DNA from: Flaccisagitta enflata
Taxonomy: Eukaryota > Chaetognatha > Sagittoidea > Aphragmophora
DNA length: 64,000 nt
Direction of reading: 5' to 3'
Assembly: GCA_965153355.1 (NCBI GenBank)
Contig: OZ231126.1
Coordinates: 39,370,001 to 39,434,000 of the forward strand
Positions within the stretch are counted from its first letter, which is position 1. Every line of letters begins with the position of its first letter. The translations under genes were made by a program, and so were the position numbers. The notes beneath the pieces are model-generated. The model saw only the letters and a list, made by a program, of their open reading frames with translations. It ran no database searches and had not been told where the DNA came from. Positions 1 to 11,010 of this stretch are shown here, piece by piece.

Positions 1-476
1 TGACTGACTGACATATACGCAGTTACGCACGGCGCGAGAAGTGTCCGGCAGACTGACACAGACAAGCACGCAAGTTGCAAGTGACTAGCACATTGTCACC
101 AGAGCTATCCGGTTACGTTCCTTTAAACGACGAACAGACTGACAGGCAAATATGACTTGAGGACTGACGAAAAACGTCTGAGAAATCAATCATGACAGAT
201 GGAGAGGCAACCTATTGAAACCTAAAATGATGGAAAGAAAAAGAATGGAAATGATGAAAAGGTTCTAGACTCCTTAGAGCGGCGGCGAACTTCCCGTCAG
301 ATTTACTCGTTCATGTCATATTCTCCAACCGTTGTTTCTATTGCCTCATAATGTCACTTATGTCCTCACAGTTCTGTTTTCGCCCATTAACGTTACTGGT
401 TATCTCCACCCTGCACTGTGTGTACATGGGCCCTTAATTCACTTTCTGTGCTCTACCGTCATTCCTCACTCTTGTT
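1..476. other. Unassigned sequence
   Basis: I see no gene, repeat family or structured element here. It is mixed-composition DNA that ends where a pyrimidine-rich tract begins. Short GACTGACTGAC-like motifs near the left edge may be the tail of a type I tetranucleotide core, but no hairpin or arm is visible. Confidence 0.4.
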
Positions 477-788
477 TCTCTCTCTCTCTCCCCTGATCTG
501 TCCCTCATTCTGTCTGAATGTTTCTCTGTCTGTCTGTTTCTCTGTCTGTCCGTTTCTCTGTCTGTCCGTTTCGGCGTCTGTCTGTCTGTTTCTCTGTCTG
601 TCTGTTTCTCTGTCTGTCTGTTTCTCTGTTTCTCAGTCTGTCTGTTTCTCAGTCTGTCTGTTTCACTGTCTGTCTGTTTCACTGTCTGTCTGTTTCACTG
701 TCTGTCTGTTTCTCTGTCTGTCTGTTTCTCTGTCTGTCTGTTTCTCTGTCTGTCTGTTTCTCTGTTTCTCTGTCTCTCTGTCTGTCTC

Positions 789-862
<74 letters not shown>
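477..862. repeat. CTGT/CT compound microsatellite
   Basis: From about 508 the sequence is TCTGTCTGTCTGTTTC-like units, passing into an uninterrupted CT run from about 797 to 862. All frames through it are low complexity (LSVC/SLSL on one strand, RETDRQ/ERER on the other). They are not evidence of a protein. Confidence 0.95.
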
Positions 863-864
<2 letters not shown>

Positions 865-1034
865 CGTAACTTATGCGGTTGTCTGTCACTCAAGAGCTTC
901 CAATGTAAAAGTGAGTAATGTGACGAAGATAAAGAAGATGAAGAGAAGGAGGAGCAGAAGGAGGAGAAAAGAAAGAAGGAGAGTGATATTTGTAAGAAAT
1001 GGTTTAAATGATAGTGCAGAAGAAACTCCCCCGC

Positions 1035-1067
1035 CACACACACACACGCACACGCACACGCACACGC

Positions 1068-1131
<64 letters not shown>
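1035..1131. repeat. CA microsatellite
   Basis: This is an alternating CA run with several CACACG interruptions in its left third. Open frames across it are repeat translations. Confidence 0.95.
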
Positions 1132-1133
<2 letters not shown>

Positions 1134-1582
1134 AGTAATAACTTACGCAGAAACGATTATTTATCGTCGATAAAAAACACGAGCGTGACAAATTTTGACG
1201 ATTGAAACGAATCTCGGAGTAACGAAATCTTGAGTAAATACGCAATTGAAGAATCTGAAATGATGGCAAAATAGAAGAAGGGGGAAAGGGGGGGGAAAGA
1301 AAGCCTTGAATTTTGTGTTTTGAAACACCAAAATCAGTGAAGAAAAAACGGTTATCGATTCGGGAGGGCAAACGGACAGACTATGACGGACACTGCTCGC
1401 CAGAAAAGACTGTCAACGACTGGTGAAAATACAAATACCAAGAGTCTCACATTTAACACGTGCCACGCCGTTTAAAACCAAATGCCGCAATTGAATGTCA
1501 TACGGAACACCCTCGACATCAAATATCTCGACCCACCACTGCGAGGCTCCTCCCACACTATGGTCGGCAATTCTAACGCACA

Positions 1583-1696
<114 letters not shown>

Positions 1697-1774
1697 TTGA
1701 AGTCAAAGTTCACTTGCTAATCAGCTGCGTGTTTAAATTTCTTCTTCAAGACGCTCTGATTTAACGACTCATTT

Positions 1775-2165
1775 CATCATTACGCCTCTTTACGCCGCGT
1801 CGTTTCTAGCATTTCGCCACATTTTTTATCATAACGCCTTTCTAAGCCACATCTTTATCCTCTTTACGCCACATTTCTAGTTGCGGACACGCAAATCTAT
1901 GAAAGGCTTTGCCCGTCCATCCGTTTGTCCGTCCATCCGTCCGCCCATCCGTAACGCATGAGTCAAAAAGTGGAAAAACAAGCGTTTTAGATGCTTTTTT
2001 GAGTATGTGTGTTGGTGGGGGGAGGCATGAGGTGTGGATGGTAGTTGGGTGCTCCTGCCCACCCGTCCGTAACGATATTGTGACCCCGCGTCACTCGTTT
2101 ATCATAACGCCCTTCTAAGCCACTTCTTTATCATCTTAACGCCACCCTTTTTTACGCCACTTTAG
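1775..2165. repeat. Degenerate ACGCC tandem repeat split by a type I element
   Basis: Units resembling TTTACGCCACATTTCTAG and ATCATAACGCCTTTCTAAGCC occur on both sides of the type I copy at 1878-2100. The flanking phrases (CTAAGCCACATCTTTATC before, CTAAGCCACTTCTTTATC after) are nearly the same, so the element sits inside a short-period tandem array. A similar ACGCCA-rich array hosts another type I copy near 15 kb. Confidence 0.6.
1878..2100 (-). mobile_element. Type I element, subfamily B
   Basis: Read on the minus strand it starts AACGAGTGACGCGGGGTCAC, contains the arm GTTACGGACGGGTGGGCAGG, and ends in a degenerate hairpin TTTGCGTGTCCGCAACTA. Next to the hairpin on the plus strand is a CCATCCGTCCG tetranucleotide core. 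The copies at 13177-13398 and 48675-48905 share the whole layout, including the phrase AAGTGGAAAAACAAG. The element appears non-coding and non-autonomous. Confidence 0.75.
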
Positions 2166-2486
2166 TTCTAAGGATTATGTAAATCATGTAACGCTTGAAG
2201 CGGTGACTCAGATAGAGAATTATCTCTTTGGATTGGCAACGGTTTTTGAGTGCATATTTCGTGTCGGTGTGCCCGAACGTGTATTAATGTTCTTTGATTT
2301 CGTCAACATAAAAAAGGAAAGTGACGTACAAGAAAATAAGCTACATTCACAATCAAAATATAAATAATGGCAAAAGAGAAGTCAACATATAAAACCGCAT
2401 TGCTGCTCCAATTTGTTTGTTTGATTTGTTAAACAAGCCCATTCGGCCGACAGTCACGTGCTCCGTTTTACACACTTATACATACT

Positions 2487-2561
2487 CCTTCCTTTCTTCC
2501 TTCCTTCCTTCCTTCCTTCCTTCCTTCCTTCCTTCCTTCCTCCCTTCCTCCCTTCCTTCCT
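2487..2561. repeat. CCTT microsatellite
   Basis: A tetranucleotide CCTT run with a few CCCTT variants. A short GGACCGACCAACCGACAG type I-like scrap follows directly. Confidence 0.95.
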
Positions 2562-2577
2562 CTGGATGGACCGACCA

Positions 2578-2840
2578 ACCGACAGATCTGGGTCACGAGT
2601 TAGATTCCCGTCATGGGCGAGTCTTTTCAGCGAAGGTTGAAAGGCTTATCCTTGAACAGGGAATTTATACGGGGTTTCCTAGATAATTCCAGCAACAAAT
2701 GCTAGTTAGCTAGAGGGAGGGTAGGCCATACGACATTATGATGTGGAATCTGACATTGCCCGATGATGGCGCCAAATGTGTGGGCACATAGTCTCTCCTT
2801 ACATTGTAAGTGAAGCTGAACGTAATTCAATAAACAACCG
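2578..2840 (+). repeat. Possible tRNA-derived SINE-like repeat
   Basis: The sequence GAGTTAGATTCCCGTCATGG resembles a degenerate pol III B-box and T-arm region. I cannot see a matching A box upstream, where a type I scrap lies. The segment around 2735-2835 (GCACATAGTCTCTCCTTACA, then GTGAAGCTGAACG) recurs at 30340-30396 and just after 30512, so it belongs to a dispersed family. It ends near AATAAACAAC. The SINE label is an inference; it could be another short repeat. Confidence 0.35.
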
Positions 2841-3160
2841 GACATGATTCCAGCTAGTGGTTGATTGAATTCCTACTAGTGTCCAGAAACAGCCACAACA
2901 ACAACTAAAAATGATTGACATCTCTTACCCCCTACTTTGCCATTTGTGGTAATGCAACGTTAAAGCAAACAGTAATTAGTGGTGATGCTTCGATTAGAAG
3001 ATAATTCTTCTTTTTCGAAACTACATTTGAACCATTTTGTTTTTTAAACCATGATTGGCCACTTTTTGCGGCACTTAAATTTCCACCTCAGGGCTTGTCT
3101 GAAAATATATATTTTTCTCATTGTGACTGTATATTTCTTATTTTCATTCTTTCATTCATT
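2841..3160. other. Unassigned AT-rich sequence
   Basis: No gene or repeat recognised. It passes into a T-rich TTTC tract around 3160-3310 whose open frames are phenylalanine and serine runs of no significance. Confidence 0.4.
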
Positions 3161-3370
3161 ATTTTCCCGTTTTCTTTTTTTTTTTCTTTTTTCTTTTTCT
3201 TACTTTTCTTTCTTTTTTTTTCTTTTAAAAGTTTTATCTTTTGTCTTTTTTCTTTTTCTCTTTCTTTCACTGTTTCTTTCTCTTTCTCTGCTTTACTTTT
3301 TGTTTTATACTTCATGTAACTTAAAATTTTTTTTCATGTAGCAATTTCATTTCTTCTCTAATATTGTTTT

Positions 3371-3391
3371 CCTTCTTTCTCTCTTTCTATT

Positions 3392-3462
<71 letters not shown>

Positions 3463-3580
3463 TCTCTTTCTCTCTCTCTCTTAATGTCTCACTTCCTCTC
3501 GACACATTTGGCTCCATCCTACTACACATCGTAAAAAAGCTTGTTTCTGAAGCGCAAAAACGTTTTCGCCTTTTCCCATA

Positions 3581-3663
<83 letters not shown>

Positions 3664-3711
3664 AGAGAAAGAGAAAGAGAAAGAGAAAGAGAGAGAGAGA
3701 GAGCGAGAGAG
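3371..3711. repeat. Inverted CT/GA microsatellite pair
   Basis: A CT-rich tract (3371-3482) is followed after about 100 bases by a GA-rich tract (3584-3711) that ends in GAAAGA units. The two are complementary in sense and could fold into a long imperfect hairpin or form intramolecular triplex DNA. The roughly 100 bases between them are not repetitive. Confidence 0.9.
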
Positions 3712-3836
3712 CAATGATATAAGACTCATTCAGATTTGTTTTGATGTTTTGGAGATAAAAACACGGGGCAATGAGTTTATTCCATAAACCAGAATTGTTT
3801 GCAACATTTCCGTTGACTTTTGCCAACGTTTTTCTT

Positions 3837-3902
3837 TAGTCGCGCGCAGGAGATTTTATCTGTCGGTCGGTCAGTCCGTCGGTCAGTCAGCTAAAACGCA
3901 TC
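3837..3902 (-). mobile_element. Type I element fragment (hairpin end)
   Basis: TTAGTCGCGCGCAGGAG followed by GTCGGTCGGTCAGTCCG matches the hairpin end and tetranucleotide core of type I elements on the minus strand. The other end (GGCCTTGTT) is absent, so this is a truncated copy. Confidence 0.5.
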
Positions 3903-4732
<830 letters not shown>

Positions 4733-4733
<1 letters not shown>

Positions 4734-5392
4734 ACATTCTTTTTCATTTTGTGCTGTGTGTGTATTCATTGGCATAAGAAAAAAAAAGATGAAAAAAATA
4801 ATTTAAAACAAAATTGCAGCATACAAATTTTGAATGGTTTTCTAAAAGTATTTATCAAAAACGAAATGCAATTCACTCAAATGCATCAGTGGCACATTGT
4901 ATCAAAAGCAACAAGTGATAATTGCCCTGAAAACCTGGAAACCGGAAACCAGAAACCGCGGTTTCAGCGCCTTCCGGAACTGGAAGTCGCATGGCGATTA
5001 GGAGGCGCATCGAAATCGTGTCGAAATCGTGGCGAAAATGCTCTGTCGCAAGGGTCTAGTAGGCATCTGAAGTTAATTAGGTTTTTCTGATAATTTTGCA
5101 GTGATTTGTATGGCGAATCTTTTCACTGTTTTTCATCTTATTCGATTTTGTCTTAAGCAGTCCAGGTGAAATTCATGAGCAAAATGAAGATTTTTTCAAG
5201 CTCTTCCTAGTGGAAAAATCTGCTTGTTTGATTTCGGGACAATAATCATTAGACCGGTGTTAGTCACGATACAATATTATTAAACCGGTAATGGACTGAC
5301 GGTGACAATGGGGCTCTTCTTTATCTCCAGAAGCTTCCCCCTCCCCCTGAGAATGTCGAATCGGGTGCGTGGGGGTTAGGAATTAGGGAATT
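4733..5392. other. Unassigned sequence
   Basis: A 161-codon frame crosses this stretch (4605-5090), but its first third is translated microsatellite. The remainder shows no domain I recognise. A short palindrome GAAACCGCGGTTTC lies near 4954. I do not call a gene. Confidence 0.4.
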
Positions 5393-5456
5393 TGGATAGA
5401 CGGACTGACGGAGCCGAGCGGGGATGTAAACTTTATAAATAGTTGCGTGCAGGCAA
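5393..5456 (+). mobile_element. Possible type I 3' fragment
   Basis: GGACTGACGG, then GATGTAAACTTTATAAATAG and the hairpin-like GTTGCGTGCAGGCAAC, resemble the core-to-hairpin end of a type I element. It is diverged and lacks a 5' end. Confidence 0.3.
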
Positions 5457-5552
5457 CAAAAATAAAATATCTTTCCCCGTCTACTCAAAGAAACAGCAGG
5501 AAAAAAGCGGGAAACCACAACACGTCCAAAAAACACGCATTTAACGACAGCA

Positions 5553-5656
<104 letters not shown>

Positions 5657-5920
5657 AAACACGGTGGCCGTTGATGTTTCTTTCATGTAAATTACTTTTT
5701 CGTGCTTCTTTGCCGTTTTTGCACGCGACGGGGTCTACGAATCTACGACAACAACAACAAAAACAAAAATAACAACAACAACAGTCGGAGTCTTTGAGTC
5801 TGTTTGCATTTATCGCAATTTTCGCACATTTCCCAGATTCAATCAACCGACAATTTTTCTCCTCTCAGTTTTTAGTTCTTACCATGTCAGTCTCTCCGTC
5901 TGTTTGACTGTGATTTTAGC

Positions 5921-5924
<4 letters not shown>

Positions 5925-5998
<74 letters not shown>
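5925..5998. repeat. CT microsatellite
   Basis: An uninterrupted CT run. The next 300 bases are a pyrimidine-rich degenerate repeat with units like CCCCTTATCTCTACTTTCTA seen at 6127, 6183 and 6241. Confidence 0.95.
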
Positions 5999-6006
<8 letters not shown>

Positions 6007-6319
6007 ACGAGAGCGCCTAGCGCACCGTATCCACTTCCTTCAGGACCTTCCCTCTCAACTATCCAAACTCCAAAATACCCATCCATCCGCAGTCTTTTTC
6101 TCTTCTTTTTTCGCCACCTTCGTCCCCCTTATCTCTACTTTCTACTCATCTTCTTGTTCGCCCCTTCGTCCCCTCTGTCCTTCCCCTTATCCCTACTTTC
6201 TACTCATCTTCTTGTTCACCCCCTTCGTCCCTCTGTCCTTCCCCTTATCTCTACATTCGCCTCTTCTCACATCTCCTCTTTGCCATTTCCTCCTTCCCCC
6301 TCTCCCTTCTTTCTTGTAG

Positions 6320-7160
6320 AAACTCTAAAACTTTTAGTCATAGTGGCGATCCAAAGTCGAAATTTGTCAACTGATAGTGAAAGAAAGTAGAAGCAAAAAT
6401 GACAACGATGCCATAACTTTTCCTTTGCCATGTTTGACTACTCCGAATGAAGGAAAGAAGAAGAAGCGTAAACCGCAGAAATGTCATGACCAATTCTCCG
6501 CCAAGTTTTCCCAAGGATGAAGGAGGGAAGTGGCAAGAATCACTACAAAAGTTGGCATGTATGAAGTCACTTGTGAGTGTACTAAAAATGGTTTTGAAAA
6601 TATTAAAATATTTGAAAGAGATGACTGTCATTGTCATGTTGTATGAAGCGTTGTAAAGTTGTTTCTTGTAAAAGGTTGATGTCTGGATGCACCATATGGT
6701 GTGAAGTTGGGATTTTTGGTGTTTTGTGCAATGACTGCATTGCACTGATTATCGATGTGTTGTATTTTGCTGAATGGTGTGTCACGCGCGGCAAAAGTAC
6801 TCGCGCTCAGCCAAAACCAACTTTTTCTGAAATATCCGTCTCACGCTCGAGGAAGGAAAAAAAAAGTGTGTTTCAGCATGAAAGTGGTTTTAGAGTGTAT
6901 GGAATCTTGATCAAAGATAAACACGAAAAGATGAACTAACATCTCCCAAGAGTGCTTAAATGACACGTCAGCTTAATCGCAAAGAAATTTGCGTATAGTG
7001 CACTTAGACCCAGAAACGGGAACACCAAATGATGAAGCAATTGCTTGATTGGTATATAACTGTCAAAATACCCTCTCTAGGACGAGAGGAACAAAATGAA
7101 CAGGACATTCAGCCTCCAATTCTTGCAAAGCCGCACTACTCTAATTTGTGTTGTTTTTGG
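6320..7160. other. Unassigned sequence
   Basis: Several short frames overlap on both strands here. None has a recognisable domain or a consistent coding pattern, and no repeat family is evident. Confidence 0.4.
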
Positions 7161-7366
7161 TTGCAGACATCGAGACGCGACTCCACCTTGCTGTGTTGGT
7201 CGGTTGGCCCGTCGGTCCGTAACATTATTGAATTATAGTCATTTTTATGTCCTTTTTATAGTGTTCATTTTTAGGTAATTGTTAAGTACTGGTGAACTGT
7301 AGTTTTGTAGTGCTGTAGTACTGCTCCTGCCCAACCGGTTGGTACTTACGCTTCGTGTTAGACTGA
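7161..7366 (-). mobile_element. Diverged type I element
   Basis: TTGCAGACATCGAGACGCGACTCC, then TTGGTCGGTTGGCCCGTCGG and CCGTAACATTATTG, follow the order of other minus-strand copies. The far arm appears as CTGCTCCTGCCCAACCGGTTGG. Both ends are worn. Confidence 0.45.
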
Positions 7367-7408
7367 TTTCATCGTTGGATCATTCACTTTCACTTTTCTT
7401 TGTATTTT

Positions 7409-7600
7409 TAGTCGCGTGCACGCAACTACACCCTGCTTTGTCCATCCGTCTGTTGGTCTGTCGGTCTGTCAGTCCATCACACTAACTTTTTTTTATCAAT
7501 TTCATTTTTTAAAAGTCATTTTCAGTTATTTTAGGGTATAATAAGTCATTCTAAGTCAATCTGTATGTCTTACTCGCGACTTACAGGTGTTGGCCTTGTT
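7409..7600 (-). mobile_element. Type I element, subfamily E
   Basis: On the plus strand it begins with TAGTCGCGTGCACGCAACT, followed by a GTCGGTCTGTCAGTCC core and AAGTCATT-type units. It ends CTCGCGACTTACAGGTGTTGGCCTTGTT. Reverse-complemented, the 5' arm (AAGTCGCGAG) is a near copy of the hairpin strand. Copies at 47775, 52732, 61834 and 62999 share this form. Confidence 0.8.
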
Positions 7601-7627
7601 TTCATCCATATCGGTTTTCTTCCTTTT

Positions 7628-8526
7628 GGGCAGCGGCCCCGAAGGGGCCGATGGCCTATGCTTTCACACATAAGGGAAATTTCTCCTCCTTCTCCTTCTC
7701 CTTCTCCTTCTTCTCCGTCCGTCCCCCCCCCTTGAGGCTCAAATCCTAGCCTGGAGGCTCAAATCCTAGCCTGGAGGCTCAAATCCCAGCCTCGAGGCGC
7801 AAATCCCAGCCTCGAGGCTCACATCCCAGCCTCGAGGCTCAAACCCTAGCCTCAAGGCTCAAACCCCAGACTCGAGGCTCAAACCCCCGCCTCAAGGCTC
7901 AAACCCCAGCTTCAAGGCAAAAATCCCTGCCTCGAGGCTCAAACCCAAGCCTGGAGGCTCAAATCCCAGCCTGGAGGCTCAAATCCCAGCCTCGAGGCGC
8001 AAATCCCAGCCTCGAGGCGCAAACCCCAACCTCGAGGTTCAAACCCTAGCCTCAAGGCTCAAACTCCAGCCTCGAGGCTCAAACCCCAGACTCGAGGCTC
8101 AAACCCCAGCCTCAAAGCTCAAACCCCAGCTTCTAGGCACCAATCCCTGCCTCAAGGCTCAAACCCAAGCCTGGAGGCACAGATCCCAGTTCTCAGGCTC
8201 AAATCCCAGCCTTGAGGCACAAATCCCAGTCTCGAGGCACAAATCCCAGCATCTTGGCTCTAATCCCAGCCTTGAGGCTCAAATCCTAGACTCAAGGCTC
8301 AAATTCCAGCATCATGGCTCAAATCACAACCTCGAGGCTCAAGTCACAACCTTGAGGCTCACTTGAATCCCATAATTGATGCTCAAGTTCAAGCCTAGAG
8401 CCTCAAAACCTACAAAGCATAGGTCATTGGCCCCTTCGGGGCCGCTGCCCCTCTAACCATCACACAACAACATATACTCACATAGGGGCAACGGGTACCG
8501 CTGACCATCTAACGCTTTTGCGACTA
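7628..8526 (-). mobile_element. Type II element (subfamily b), complete
   Basis: The left arm runs from GGGCAGCGGCCCCGAAGGGG through CCTATGCTTTCACACATA. Its inverse is at about 8413-8453 (GGCCCCTTCGGGGCCGCTGC). The outer end continues through GGGCAACGGGTACCGCTGAC to TCTAACGCTTTTGCGACTA. Between the arms are about 33 copies of a 20-bp unit like GGAGGCTCAAATCCCAGCCT. It has no coding capacity and looks like a complete non-autonomous element. The outer end on only one side gives its orientation. Confidence 0.85.
7731..8400 (-). repeat. 20-bp minisatellite core of the type II element
   Basis: The tandem unit is close to GAGGCTCAAATCCCAGCCTC. Variants (CTCAAGG, CTTGAGG, CATGATGG) accumulate toward the right end. 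It is confined between the two arms, which suggests amplification inside the element. Confidence 0.9.
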
Positions 8527-9069
8527 TTTTGTTTTGTTTTAGATTGTTCTTTCTTTCTTTTTATTATTTGGTTTATGAATCCAAAGGGGTTCTTTATTAT
8601 CCATTCCCCTTCATTATGTAACATCCCCCTCAAAAAATCTTATGAGCCAAACATGATTTCTTACATTGGGGATGACAGATAAAACGTATGTCTGTTAATA
8701 TAAAGAGATAATATGTCATCTATATTGAGCCACAAACTCGGTGACTTGATTGATTGGTCCGTCCACTGATTGGTCCGCAGTCAGGGAATTAGTCGATTTT
8801 ATGTCATAATTATCTAAAATTTGAAGTGGAAGAACGAATACAGAACTGTCCTAAATTCTTTGGTTTCACTTCACTAGAATGGCATCTTATCAGATAGACA
8901 GATGGACGGGCGGACGCTCACGAAAGAATGAAGTTAAAACACAAAATGGAGTGAAAAGGAATTCGGGGACGAAAACAAAAAGAACGTGAGAAGAGCTTGG
9001 AAGAATCGCCGTCTTTCCACGACGCATCAACCCATAAAATACTAACAGGTGACACAAAGACCAAGATAA
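8527..9069. other. Unassigned sequence
   Basis: No gene or repeat recognised apart from a scrap near 8749 with GGTCCGTCCACTGATTGG that may be tetranucleotide core debris. Confidence 0.4.
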
Positions 9070-9104
<35 letters not shown>

Positions 9105-9660
9105 CAGATTCCGAGAGCAATTGGTTTCAAAGGTGAGTTGAAGGGAAGCAACTTTTAACCTTTGATCTCTGACCTTGAAGCAGTAAGATGGAGACACTTT
9201 CAGAAATGGGAACACACTTCTTAGGTTCGAGACACATTTCAAGAGATAGAGACACATTTGAATGGATAAGAGACACAGAGACACGTTGTAAGAGATAAAC
9301 TAAGACAAACTAAAAAAAGATTCAGACAATTGCTTTTCCAGTAAATAAAACAAATGCATGTTCATTGTGTTTTCTTATGAAAATTACAATCCTACTACTG
9401 TCAGAAGATTGAGTCACATTTCAGGTGATGGAGACAAATTTTAACAGTATGAAACACAATTTAAAGAAGGGAGCCACTTTCAAAATTAAAACACGCTGCG
9501 TGGCTTTGGGTAACACTTTGAGATTTATACTCTAATACGAACGGTGATTATTCTGAATGGAAACACTTCTAAAGATGCATTTCGACAGACGAGGACACGA
9601 ACACGAAACAAATAAAGACATACTTCAAAGGAAAATTATACATTACAAGAGCAAGAAACA
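9070..9660. repeat. Short GA run and degenerate GAGACAC repeat
   Basis: A GA run at 9072-9102 is followed from about 9185 by loosely repeated phrases such as GAGACACATTTCAAGAGATA and GAGACACATTTGAATGG. The periodicity is poor, so this is an old tandem array at best. Confidence 0.5.
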
Positions 9661-10080
9661 CACTTCACGTTCAACATTCACTGACTCGTAAACGGATCAA
9701 TTTGATCATCCTGTGCATTCCTCAAGCCTGTGTTTACATTGTTGAAAGATATGAGTTTCGTAGAGGGACTCTAAGCAGAGGCGCCTGCACAAAAGAAACA
9801 TCTTTTGCCTTTTTTCGTGCTCTTTCGCGCTGGAACCTTCGTCGTTTAACAGTAATATTTTGGATCGCCTGCGGAGTTGCCTGTTGGTGCCATCTGCTCC
9901 GCGTTTAATCCTTTATCCTTTCCACTTTTTGGGCAGCAGTCGTATTTAACACACAAAAACAGTAATTTCACATTCACTGAAATTATAAAGCAGACGTATC
10001 GTCTATCTTACGTCATTAAACAAGGCCAAGAGATGTCCAATAGATGTGTTCTCTTTACATAAATGATATGAAAGAATAAA
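9661..10080. other. Unassigned sequence
   Basis: A 68-codon frame at 9702-9908 has no domain I recognise. No repeat is visible. Confidence 0.35.
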
Positions 10081-10183
10081 AACAAGGCCGGATACACGGC
10101 TACCCCAGTTACGTGCACGTACAGGAGGGCAGTGGTTGTATTTGAGGACAGTAAACCATTTGGGCAAAGGCAGTTGGTTCAAA
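10081..10183 (+). mobile_element. Type I element, 5' half (A1-like)
   Basis: It starts AACAAGGCCGGATACACGGC and continues CCCAGTTACGTGCACGTACA with the CATTTGGGCAAAGGCAG segment of A1 copies. It stops without a core or hairpin where another type I copy begins at 10189. Confidence 0.65.
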
Positions 10184-10188
10184 GAATA

Positions 10189-10397
10189 AACAAGGCCAAC
10201 GCGTTACAAGTCGTGTGTGGTCTTGAAGACTAAAAGACTAAAAGACCTAAAGACCAAAGACAAAAAGACAAAACAACTAAAAGCAGGAGCAGTAATGCAA
10301 AAAACGCCCAAAAATACCGAAAAAAGCTAACAGAGTCCAACCAACCGACAGACCGACCGACCGACATAGTGGTTCATTGAATTGCGTAGCACGCGAC
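10189..10397 (+). mobile_element. Type I element, subfamily E-like
   Basis: The start AACAAGGCCAACGCGTTACA is followed by AAGTCGTGTG as the arm, an AGACTAAAAGACC core, then CCGACAGACCGACCGACC and a worn hairpin ATTGCGTAGCACGCGAC. It directly abuts a truncated copy on its left. Confidence 0.65.
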
Positions 10398-10588
10398 AAA
10401 AAACAAAAAAGTAAAAGTGGGACGGACCAACAAACAGACAAAGCGACTAAAAAAGGTAAGTTAAAACCTTAAACGGACGAAAAAAAGGAAGTTAAAACCT
10501 TAAATCTTAAAAATCGCGTTTAGAAAATTTCACTTTAAGTTTTTACCGACCTTCCTTCCTTCAGACGTACAAACGCACCCTTTCATAG

Positions 10589-10608
10589 AGATGCGAGGAC
10601 GCATCTAA
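10589..10608 (+). mobile_element. Type I hairpin of another subfamily (D)
   Basis: AGATGCG-AGGA-CGCATCT is a perfect seven-pair hairpin followed by AA, matching the 3' ends of type I elements but with a different stem. Upstream only CAGACGTACAAACGC remains of the core. Confidence 0.5.
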
Positions 10609-11010
10609 GAAACGGAAATAAAAATGACAACTGATCGTGTCGGAAACTTTCATTCAAAAACCAATCAAATGAATTCTAAAGAAATGAAAAAAAAAATGGA
10701 AAGCAATGGAAAAAGCTCGTTTCCGATTGATGTGGACAATTGATATGTCAAATGGGGAATAACACCCATTGAGAGAGATTGAAAAAGAATGAGGCCGGAT
10801 ATGGCAGTTATATGGTGCAACCTCGGCAGTGTGTGGTTAGACTGTGGTAAAATCGCCGAAAGTCGTAGTATCAGGTTTTCCACCGATGAATGCATAAGGG
10901 CGGAAACCGGCCAATAATGGCCAAATGTGGGGCATATGAGTAAAAATTGGGCATTTTTTGTCAAATACTGGTAAATCATGGAAGACGTGCAGCAGGACTC
11001 ATTAAGTGTA

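Noticed and set aside
418-1138. Long serine/leucine/cysteine or arginine/glutamate frames on both strands
   Set aside because: They are translations of CTGT, CT and CA microsatellites and occur in several overlapping frames at once. The same applies to similar frames at 3347-3826, 4367-4747, 24097-24655, 43832-44536 and elsewhere.
7628-8526. Type II element as a retroviral solo LTR or LINE
   Set aside because: There is no TG...CA terminus, primer-binding site, polypurine tract, poly(A) tail or reverse-transcriptase coding. Long inverted arms and a one-sided outer end fit neither class.
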